Assembly: GCA_002424645.1 (NCBI GenBank)
Contig: DIKU01000013.1
Location: 1 to 13,423, forward strand
DNA length: 13,423 bases
DNA from: Pelobacter sp. UBA5610
Lineage (GTDB): Bacteria; Desulfobacterota; Desulfuromonadia; Desulfuromonadales; Syntrophotaleaceae
Direction of reading: 5' to 3'
The notes beneath the pieces were generated by a model. That model did no database searches. It saw only the letters and a program-made list of their open reading frames with translations, and was not told the origin of the DNA. Below are positions 8,145 through 13,423 of this stretch, in pieces. Both the position numbers and the translations under genes were made by a program. Numbering within the stretch: position 1 is the first letter of the stretch; each line of letters starts with the position of its first letter.

Positions 8145-8486
8145 CTATAAACCACTGCCGGCCGTGCAACCCGCCGTCGCAGCCGTTCCAGCCGTGCAGC
8201 CTCTGACTGCAGCCGTTCCGGCCGAGCAATCTCGACATGCGGTAGGGCCTGCGGTGCAATCATTTGTGGCCGTCGAACCCGCCGTGCAATCCGTGCCGGT
8301 GTTAACACACATGCCCGGCTCACCGCCACCACCACCGCCACCGCCACCACCATCATCGCCACCATCATCACCTGGAATAACCGAACTTCCCGCAGTACAC
8401 TGTCCCGACCCTTTGGCCAGTTCACCGAGAGGAATCAGGATCGGCGATGCGTACACCAATTTCTCTTTGTTGTATTTCTTCGTCAT
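8145..8486 (-). CDS. Candidate RiPP precursor peptide with CTAG decapeptide repeats
   Basis: A 113-aa peptide. The leader (1-29) is Lys/Tyr-rich at its start and ends in LIPLGELAKGSGQ, a typical leader ending in Gly-rich sequence. The presumed core starts at Cys30 (CTAGSS), continues through an acidic Gly spacer (39-58, including ten Gly in a row at 46-55) and ends in a ten-residue repeat of C-T/S-A-G plus six variable residues, with Cys at exactly 67, 77, 87, 97 and 107. Extra Cys are at 60 and 84, making eight in total. Such regular Cys spacing suits radical SAM thioether chemistry (ranthipeptide/sactipeptide type), matching the two maturases downstream. The ATG has a clear AAGGA ribosome site about seven bases upstream and heads the operon after a promoter-like site. 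I do not recognise a named family; its identity as the substrate is inferred from position, leader and repeats. Confidence 0.82.
   Translation of the reverse strand: MTKKYNKEKLVYASPILIPLGELAKGSGQCTAGSSVIPGDDGGDDGGGGGGGGGGEPGMCVNTGTDCTAGSTATNDCTAGPTACRDCSAGTAAVRGCTAGTAATAGCTAGSGL
8148..8288 (-). repeat. 30-bp tandem repeat array encoding CTAG units
   Basis: Five units start with TGC codons at 8288, 8258, 8228, 8198 and 8168, exactly 30 bp apart. The segment matching TGCACGGCCGG is the most conserved and the other positions vary. The array is coding: the period is a multiple of three and third-position changes keep the motif, so it grew by unit duplication within the precursor gene. Confidence 0.85.
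8322..8372 (-). repeat. Triplet repeat encoding an Asp/Gly spacer
   Basis: Gly codons GGT and GGC alternate for ten codons at 8322-8351, then alternate with Asp (GAT) codons up to 8369, giving the spacer of the precursor. Near-perfect triplet repeats of this type slip easily, so the spacer length may vary between strains. Confidence 0.75.
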
Positions 8487-8556
8487 AAGGACTTCCTTCT
8501 GTTTTTAAAATGGATCCATAAAATTGTTAGTAATATTTAAATCTTAACACACCAAC

Positions 8557-8586
8557 TATATACTTACAAAAAGTATACATTATCAA
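8557..8586 (-). promoter_or_regulatory. Predicted sigma-70 promoter of the peptide operon
   Basis: Reading the minus strand, TTGATA (8586-8581) and TATATA (8562-8557) are separated by 18 bases in very AT-rich DNA, about 70 bp before the precursor ATG. This is the only good promoter-like site before the operon. It is a visual prediction; the AT richness makes chance matches likely. Confidence 0.4.
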
Positions 8587-8710
8587 TATCATTTTATACA
8601 GAAACAAGACATAAAATACAGGTTTTTTTTGAGATTAATCCACCATATATTTCCACCATCGAATAAAGCCTGGCTGAGTGCCATCTTTTATCTCTTTTTG
8701 TACTGCGAAA

Positions 8711-8798
8711 ATTTTGCCAAAAAAATAATGTCGAAGTGTTTTTCAGGCATAATTTCAGTAAAATAGGCCCCAGGAATTTTGCCAAAATTTTGCCAAAA
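8711..8798. repeat. Three copies of the dyad ATTTTGCCAAAA
   Basis: The 12-mer occurs at 8711-8722, 8776-8787 and 8787-8798. Its core TTTTG-C-CAAAA is a perfect inverted repeat around one base. The last two copies are 11 bp apart, one helix turn. It could be an operator or an excision-factor site; nothing decides between these. Confidence 0.55.
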
Positions 8799-8808
8799 CA
8801 GATCAAAG

Positions 8809-8918
8809 CATGAGTAAATCAGAGTAATGAAGGTTAAATAGCAACAGAAGAAAAATGTTGTTTAATTATTTAAAGTCACAATGATTTTATTTGTTTTGAC
8901 TACTCTTTTCTACTCATG
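8809..8918. repeat. Phased GAGTA pairs in inverted orientation near the att core
   Basis: GAGTAA occurs at 8812-8817 and 8822-8827 (10 bp apart), and the complement TACTC occurs at 8901-8905 and 8911-8915 (10 bp apart). The outer copies extend to CATGAGTA (8809-8816) and TACTCATG (8911-8918). Phased pairs beside an attachment core resemble integrase arm-type sites. Confidence 0.45.
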
Positions 8919-8948
8919 TTTAACCTGTGTAAAAGGGGCCTGAACTGC

Positions 8949-8993
8949 CTTCTAATCCGTAGGCCGCCCGTTCGAATCGGGCCGGGCGCACCA
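8949..8993 (+). pseudogene. 3' fragment of tRNA-Arg(UCU), right attachment copy
   Basis: It contains the anticodon TCT, the T arm and the acceptor 3' strand with CCA, identical to the left copy from its CTTCTAATCC onward. The bases before it no longer pair in the anticodon stem, and the D arm and 5' acceptor strand are absent. It is a remnant, not a functional gene, and marks the right end of the island. Confidence 0.85.
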
Positions 8994-9001
8994 ATAAATA
9001 C

Positions 9002-9035
9002 AAGCACTTACTTCTTTTTGAGGTAGGTGCTTTTT
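9002..9035 (+). terminator. Intrinsic terminator of the tRNA-Arg gene (right copy)
   Basis: This carries the same 13-bp stem and T-rich loop as the left copy, followed by five T. On the plus strand it ends any transcript running out of the island to the right. The facing defence gene (ends at 9217) lies on the other strand. Confidence 0.75.
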
Positions 9036-9216
9036 GCGTTGATCAATAGCTGATCAGTAAAGATAGCTCATTCACTTGCTGAAGGTTGCTTACTGTAAAG
9101 GTTCAATAACAGCCCGTCCAATAATACTAAACATAAGTAAAGGTTATACTTTTGCATGCAATGCGACAAAAAATATACCATGCATAGACAAACAAACGTT
9201 TAATGCAATTGACTGG

Positions 9217-10974
9217 TTAGATTTCATAGCCATTTGCATGTGATATAAACTCACACAACTGTTCAACTCTGTCGTTTAAATCTAGAGCATTAAGGTTGGG
9301 CTCATTATTACTGACATAGTTTCGGGCAATCTTAACCTTGCTAGCCGTTCGCTCAACATTCCCACTTGTTTTTTTGTATTTCAGAAGATTGGCCCATTCG
9401 TCCTTATTTAAAATGTGACTTGCCGAAGGATGTACAGCTAGAACACTTTCCTCGACTTTGTCATAATCAAGGTAATTTTCAACCTCTCGCCCCTTAGTTA
9501 CCCAAGCGAATCCTACACCGGAATCAAATTCTCTTTTTAGTCTCTGTTTAGTGGCAGAAAGTCTAGCTCTGGGTCTATCTTTGTCACTATCAAACATAAT
9601 TGCGGTATTTCTATTAAGATTTCTTATAGATATGAAATCCTCTATTTTTTCTTGAATTTCATCATCATCATTTGCTGTTAAGTGACTGAATAATCTCCCA
9701 CCGTAAAACATAATTGAATAATTAACCCCCTCAACAAGCTTGGGATTTTTATATAATAACCAATAGTTTAGATATATTCTGTCGGAAGGTCCTTCAACCC
9801 ATATTATGCAGTTAGCTTGTAATATGTCAGAAGCTTTATAACCAAGATCATTGCAAATATTTGATCGTTGCTTAGTGCTTGATATGGCATCAACTTTGGA
9901 AGCGCCATTGATTTGTGTGACATGGAATATTTCAGCTTCAATTGCATCTAATAAATGCGCGGAATGGGTTGTAAAAAAATATTGATTATTTGTTCTATCG
10001 GCAAGATATTTAACTAATTTTCGCTGGAGCAAAGGATGAAGATGCAGTTCAGGCTCTTCTACACAAATAACAGTATTATCTAAAATGGTTGCAGCAGCAG
10101 CTAAAATAACGACCTCATGTACACCAGTGCCCAACGATTCAAGAGGTAGAGTTTTTCCATCCATATGTATCAAAATCATATCCCGTTCATAGGGTATTTC
10201 TATTTCTGCACTGGCGTTTTCAAGAACTTCTTGAACGAAGTTGTTAATGGCAACAAATTTCTCTTTTTGTATTTGATTTGATAAAGGTGGATTTTGTATT
10301 TTAGCTAATCTTTCTATAATTCCTTCACCACTATAATCAGACGCTTCGCTTCCTGTTGATCCTATTTTTCTTATAGCTGGGATAACTTCAATCTTAGGAA
10401 CAGATGATGGGACATAAGCAAGTGCTTTAATAGTTTCGGGTAACCAATGCTGCTGTATGTTACCTCCGCTTTGTCCAGTTAATGCACTCCATAATTGTTG
10501 CCATTCATAATGTTCAAGTGCAGGCTGAATTTCGGCAATAGAAATATCTAAAAAAAAATTGCCAGTGTGGCTACTGGACTTATAAGTAAACCAGATATCG
10601 CCTTGCTTATTTATCAAATACGTCGATGTTAATAACTTTCTAGCTAACTGCCTGGACATTTTATGACGATGTTCATCTGGTAGTTTTTCGTTTATGTACT
10701 CATCCAATTCATCCTGAAATAAGGGAAATGCAATTCGGTGCTCAGCTCTATTTTTTGATATGTGATGATCAATGTCCTTGAAAGTTCCAGATGAAGTTTC
10801 GTTCCGGGCTTTAGAAACGAAATAAGAGTATTGGTCATTGAGAAATTTTATAATGTTGGATTTCCCAACATTATTTTGACCAATAATTAAATTTACTTTT
10901 TTGAGGGGAGCGATTTTAGCTAGTTCACTCCCAAAACTTCTGTAACCTGAAAAGGCGAAACCTTTTATGAGCAT
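9217..10974 (-). CDS. OLD-family ATP-dependent nuclease (AAA ATPase plus TOPRIM)
   Basis: A 585-aa protein with the OLD layout. The N-terminal ABC-type ATPase has Walker A GQNNVGKS (32-39), signature LESLGTGVHE (278-287), Walker B VICVEEPELHLHP (302-314) and TTHS (335-338). The C-terminal TOPRIM nuclease has VEGPSDR (393-399, Glu394), FDSDKD (461-466) and GREVENYL (495-502). Family members cut or nick DNA and many act in phage defence; this one has no UvrD-like partner beside it, so it looks like a stand-alone (class 1-like) OLD rather than Gabija. The start chosen is ATG 10974, with AAAAGGA six bases before it; an in-frame ATG 50 codons upstream (11124) lies in GC-richer DNA and lacks family resemblance. 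The gene is markedly more AT-rich than its right-hand neighbour, a sign of transfer. No clear operon partner. Confidence 0.85.
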   Translation of the reverse strand: MLIKGFAFSGYRSFGSELAKIAPLKKVNLIIGQNNVGKSNIIKFLNDQYSYFVSKARNETSSGTFKDIDHHISKNRAEHRIAFPLFQDELDEYINEKLPDEHRHKMSRQLARKLLTSTYLINKQGDIWFTYKSSSHTGNFFLDISIAEIQPALEHYEWQQLWSALTGQSGGNIQQHWLPETIKALAYVPSSVPKIEVIPAIRKIGSTGSEASDYSGEGIIERLAKIQNPPLSNQIQKEKFVAINNFVQEVLENASAEIEIPYERDMILIHMDGKTLPLESLGTGVHEVVILAAAATILDNTVICVEEPELHLHPLLQRKLVKYLADRTNNQYFFTTHSAHLLDAIEAEIFHVTQINGASKVDAISSTKQRSNICNDLGYKASDILQANCIIWVEGPSDRIYLNYWLLYKNPKLVEGVNYSIMFYGGRLFSHLTANDDDEIQEKIEDFISIRNLNRNTAIMFDSDKDRPRARLSATKQRLKREFDSGVGFAWVTKGREVENYLDYDKVEESVLAVHPSASHILNKDEWANLLKYKKTSGNVERTASKVKIARNYVSNNEPNLNALDLNDRVEQLCEFISHANGYEI

Positions 10975-11127
10975 TACTTTCCTTTTAAATCTAGCAAAGT
11001 TATTATCCAATTGCGTATTCCACTGAATCTGGCCACGGATTCCAGGGATTCCGGCCAGAGACCCTTCCCATCCAGCCCCTTTTGCGTCTTCTGCATCGTC
11101 GTATTTTGGCTCTGCCGGTGGCAATCG

Positions 11128-12408
11128 TTACAGCGCCCCCAGCAGATACCAGTCCGGTACCCCCCAGACATTCCGGCGCAATTCGACAACCTCATTCCCC
11201 GGATAGACAACCAACCCTACTTTGGCCGCATTCGGATGTTCCGCCATGAACGTCTCCACACTTCTGCCGTCTGCTGCGGTCACCCGTTCCGATGCTTTGG
11301 CCTCGATGGGGATAATTCCGCGCTCACTCGCCAGCAGAAAATCCACCTCCAGTCCGGCGGCGGTACGGTAGAAATACAGCTCCGGCTCCACCGGCTGGAT
11401 TTGCTTCCACTTCAAAAGTTCAGAGCAAAGCCAGCTTTCGTAAGCAGCGCCGCTACTGATGGAAAGCTCACCAACTATCGCCCTGTTCAACCCCACGTCC
11501 GGAAAGAAGAGTTTCGGACTCTTGACCAGCCGTTTGCTGACGTTTTCATGCCAGGGGGGCAGCAGAACGCACTGAAACGACATGGTCAGCAGTTCCAGAT
11601 AGCGCTTGATGGTATTGACCGCCACTCCCAGATCCCGCGACACCTCGCTGATTGAAAACAGATTGGCGGTGCGGCTGCATAATAGTTTCTGCGCCAGGGC
11701 AAAAGTATCGATGTTCGCCACCTGCCCCACATCGGCAATATCCCGCTCCAGATAGGTCCGTCGATAATCCTTGAGCCAGTTCAGCCGTTCTATTTCTCCC
11801 GTGCGCTGCCACACCGGCGGATAACCACCCCATCGTTGATGTTCGTCCCGCACCCCGCGCAGGGTACGCAATTGTTGGGGCGAAACCAGAGGGAGCCGCC
11901 CGGCGTCCTGTGGCGAAAGCGCCTGATCCTGCCATATTCGGGAGAGAAGCGGCGGTTCGCCGCCACCGGTCAGTTCAAAGAGGGAAAACGGGTACATCTG
12001 GCAGAGCGCCACCCGCCCGGCCAGGGTCTCGCGGATGCTCTTCATCATCAGCAATTGTGACGATCCGGTCAAAACAAATCGTTTCCGCTCGTTGGCAGGT
12101 TTTTTCCGTTCCCGGTCCACCACCAGCTTCAGCGGGTCGAACAACTGCGGGATTTTCTGCACCTCGTCAAGCACCACCAGCGGTGTCGTTATGTTTTCCA
12201 GGATCTGCACGGCCGAGCGTTGAAAACGAAGCCGTTCGTCGGGATCGTCGAAGGAGATGTAGGTAAACGAAAGGTCAAGCCGTTCGGGGAGTTGCATTTC
12301 ACAGAGAGTGGTCTTACCGGTCTGGCGCGCGCCGGTCAGGGCCACAACCTGCTCATGGTTCAGGCGGGTGACTATGGTGTCGGTTATTGAGCGTTTGATG
12401 CTGTCCAT
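11128..12408 (-). CDS. AAA family ATPase with DUF4143 domain
   Basis: A 426-aa protein of the common AAA_14/DUF4143 type. The ATPase part has Walker A GARQTGKT (26-33), Walker B LVVLDEVQK (77-85), sensor segment FVLTGSSQ (111-118) and LAGR plus YPFSLFEL (129-146). The C-terminal DUF4143 region has a PD-(D/E)xK-like pattern: LEVDFLLA (353-360, Asp356) and PIEAKAS (367-373, Glu369 and Lys371). Such proteins are widespread and mobile, and their function is unknown; nucleic-acid or toxin-antitoxin-like roles have been suggested. Its composition is GC-rich like the oxidoreductase gene to the right, and unlike the AT-rich nuclease gene to its left. The start ATG at 12408 has a weak ribosome site; a perfect 12-bp inverted repeat lies just upstream (12425-12461). 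Confidence 0.85.
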   Translation of the reverse strand: MDSIKRSITDTIVTRLNHEQVVALTGARQTGKTTLCEMQLPERLDLSFTYISFDDPDERLRFQRSAVQILENITTPLVVLDEVQKIPQLFDPLKLVVDRERKKPANERKRFVLTGSSQLLMMKSIRETLAGRVALCQMYPFSLFELTGGGEPPLLSRIWQDQALSPQDAGRLPLVSPQQLRTLRGVRDEHQRWGGYPPVWQRTGEIERLNWLKDYRRTYLERDIADVGQVANIDTFALAQKLLCSRTANLFSISEVSRDLGVAVNTIKRYLELLTMSFQCVLLPPWHENVSKRLVKSPKLFFPDVGLNRAIVGELSISSGAAYESWLCSELLKWKQIQPVEPELYFYRTAAGLEVDFLLASERGIIPIEAKASERVTAADGRSVETFMAEHPNAAKVGLVVYPGNEVVELRRNVWGVPDWYLLGAL

Positions 12409-12424
12409 GCCATATTACTATCAA

Positions 12425-12461
12425 CTGCATTGCAAATATTCAAGGCATTTTTGCAATGCAG
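12425..12461. repeat. Perfect 12-bp inverted repeat upstream of the AAA/DUF4143 gene
   Basis: CTGCATTGCAAA (12425-12436) and its exact complement (12450-12461) flank a 13-base loop, ending 17 bp before the ATG at 12408. On the plus strand a short T run follows (CTTTTT). It may be an operator for the gene to the left, or a weak terminator. Confidence 0.6.
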
Positions 12462-12506
12462 GGTGCTTTTTAGCTGCTGAGCCCTGTTACTATACTTATT
12501 ACGCAA

Positions 12507-12538
12507 AAACGGGCTGCCGAAAAATCAGCAGCCCGTTT
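12507..12538 (-). terminator. Intrinsic terminator after the oxidoreductase gene
   Basis: An 11-bp perfect stem AAACGGGCTGC/GCAGCCCGTTT (12507-12517 with 12528-12538) with a 10-base loop; on the minus strand it continues into a T tract (GTTTTTG). It lies 28 bp after the stop of the oxidoreductase gene at 12566. The plus-strand side ends in a weaker T-rich run, so it may act in both directions. Confidence 0.85.
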
Positions 12539-12565
12539 GTTGTTACCCTTCCAGAAAGATATTGT

Positions 12566-13423
12566 CTATACCTTTACCAGTTTCACCTTGGTGTCATAAA
12601 ACGAGACACTGCCACCCACCTTGTCGATCATGCAGGTGTTTTTGAGATGCGGATCCACCCACATGGCGGCATTGGCATGGATGCCGACAGCGCGGCGCGG
12701 ATCGCCCTTGATCACCTTGCCGTCGATGGTCTGGTCCACGGCGCCGGTGGCCCAATGGGCATAGCCCACGATAAAGGTGATGATTCCGGGCCGGATGGTC
12801 TCGGTGACCTGTACCTTACCGACCATCGGCATCTTTGTGCCGTTCTTCAGGTCCCAGATCCCTTCAGGATTGGTTGACGAGAGCACCTTGACCTGATCGC
12901 CGCTCTTGAGTCCTAATTTTTTCGCATCATTGGTATGGACGATGATGCCGTTTTCCGGCAGGGAATCGGTGAGGTACTGGTGGGTGATGGTGCGGGACTT
13001 GGTCATCCGCACATCCCGCTGGGTGATCATCTGCATGTCGTAGCCCTTGGATTGCTCGGTGGGCGGCCGGTCCAGGGTATCGACAATGGGCATGTACTTG
13101 GCCATGCCCAGGTAGTGCTTGCCGGTGAAGGCATCCTTGCACTTGTAGGTCTTTTCCTGATAGAGATTGATATATTTGCCGTACTTGTTGGCCACCAGGT
13201 CGCCCTTGTAGCTGTTCTCCTGGGTGTCAAAGCGGCCGCCCCGGTTCAGCACATGCACTACCTTGGCAAAATTCGGCCCGGCAATGGCCTGCCAGCGGTC
13301 AACGTCAAAGACGTTCTTGGGCAGATGCCGGCGGGAGTTGGTAAACAGCTCGATCTCCGCCGCCGAGGCATCGGCCACCGGCTCCTTGCCGTCGGTGGCC
13401 ACATTGGCCACCATCCGGATATA
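12566..13423 (-). CDS. Molybdopterin oxidoreductase catalytic subunit, C-terminal part (TtrA/ArrA-like)
   Basis: The open frame runs off the right edge (the last three codons read Tyr-Ile-Arg), so about 286 residues of the C-terminal part are seen and the true start is outside. The molybdopterin-binding end domain is recognisable: TDSLPENGIIVHTNDAKKLG, the GLKSGDQVKVLSS barrel segment, and a closing DPRRAVGIHANAAM stretch ending in VGGSVSFYDTKVKLV. This ending suits the tetrathionate/polysulfide/arsenate reductase branch of the DMSO-reductase family, which reduces a terminal electron acceptor in the periplasm with an iron-sulfur partner. The substrate cannot be decided without the N-terminal half. 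It appears to be the last gene of its operon, with a strong terminator 28 bp after the stop. Confidence 0.8.
   Translation of the reverse strand, partial: YIRMVANVATDGKEPVADASAAEIELFTNSRRHLPKNVFDVDRWQAIAGPNFAKVVHVLNRGGRFDTQENSYKGDLVANKYGKYINLYQEKTYKCKDAFTGKHYLGMAKYMPIVDTLDRPPTEQSKGYDMQMITQRDVRMTKSRTITHQYLTDSLPENGIIVHTNDAKKLGLKSGDQVKVLSSTNPEGIWDLKNGTKMPMVGKVQVTETIRPGIITFIVGYAHWATGAVDQTIDGKVIKGDPRRAVGIHANAAMWVDPHLKNTCMIDKVGGSVSFYDTKVKLVKV

Larger units (their letters stand above)
8587..8948. other. Gene-free, AT-rich right end of the island
   Basis: No convincing gene is present; a 70-codon open frame on the minus strand (8594-8806) lacks a ribosome site and any family resemblance. The stretch instead holds clustered short repeats, listed separately, right beside the attachment core, which suggests a recombination or regulatory region. 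Confidence 0.5.
8949..9035 (+). repeat. Right direct repeat (att site) of the island
   Basis: This is the partner of 198-284, 87 bases with two mismatches, including the duplicated terminator. With the tRNA reading rightward, an element inserts upstream of its attR remnant, so the DNA between the copies is one island of about 8.75 kb. Confidence 0.85.

Noticed and set aside
8145..8290. CRISPR-like 30-bp periodic repeat
   Set aside because: The units are directly adjacent with no spacers, have a length that is a multiple of three, and encode a regular peptide motif.
706..8486. Lasso-peptide cluster
   Set aside because: The kinase-like, nucleotidyltransferase and ABC genes resemble those of lasso clusters, but there is no asparagine-synthetase-like cyclase or transglutaminase-like protease; the maturases are radical SAM enzymes.
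8104..8508. Plus-strand open frame with Val/Ala/Pro-rich repeats opposite the precursor
   Set aside because: It is the mirror of the minus-strand repeat array; the minus strand has a ribosome site, leader and conserved Cys pattern, and lies in the same orientation as the operon.
8594..8806. 70-codon minus-strand open frame in the AT-rich stretch
   Set aside because: No ribosome site, no family resemblance, and it overlaps the short repeat boxes; likely chance.
9217..10974. Gabija-type two-gene defence system
   Set aside because: The neighbouring gene is an AAA/DUF4143 protein, not a UvrD-like helicase.
10975..11124. N-terminal extension of the OLD nuclease (50 codons)
   Set aside because: The ATG at 10974 has a good ribosome site and begins the conserved ATPase fold; the extension is GC-rich and unlike the family.

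Overview
The window looks like the chromosome of an anaerobic deltaproteobacterium-type organism (Desulfobacterota, perhaps Geobacter or Desulfuromonas relatives). The guess rests on a terminal molybdopterin oxidoreductase of the TtrA/ArrA type, the moderately GC-rich coding style, and a peptide-maturation cassette of the kind described from Syntrophobacter, Chlorobium and methanogens. Most genes lie on the minus strand; the tRNA-Arg fragments lie on the plus strand.

Island boundaries. An ~87-bp direct repeat, made of the 3' part of a tRNA-Arg(UCU) gene plus its terminator, occurs at 198-284 and again at 8949-9035 (two mismatches). Neither copy has the 5' half of the tRNA. The ~8.75 kb between them therefore looks like one integrated island, and the incomplete left copy implies that another element, and the intact tRNA, lie to the left of the window. 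No integrase is visible. Short helically phased repeats near both attachment cores could be recombinase binding sites.

Peptide cassette (706-8486, minus strand, read right to left). A promoter-like site (8557-8586) precedes a 113-aa candidate RiPP precursor with a leader, an Asp/Gly spacer and tandem ten-residue Cys-Thr-Ala-Gly repeats. It is followed by a PqqD-like peptide chaperone, two radical SAM/SPASM maturases, a fusion of an S26-type signal peptidase to an HPr-kinase-like P-loop domain, a peptide-type ABC exporter and an NTP_transf_5 nucleotidyltransferase. The likely logic is: leader captured by PqqD, Cys-repeat core modified by the two radical SAM enzymes, possible further modification by the kinase-like and nucleotidyltransferase proteins, then leader removal and export. 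The set matches the 'SynChlorMet' (Scm) cassette type most closely. The precursor is the most interesting part, and a relic repeat just past its stop suggests a recent frameshift truncation.

Right of the island. An AT-rich OLD-family ATPase/TOPRIM nuclease gene (9217-10974), probably phage defence, lies next to a GC-richer AAA/DUF4143 ATPase gene (11128-12408). A strong terminator (12507-12538) and the C-terminal part of a molybdopterin oxidoreductase gene running off the right edge close the window. The 286-705 and 8587-8948 stretches contain no convincing gene.
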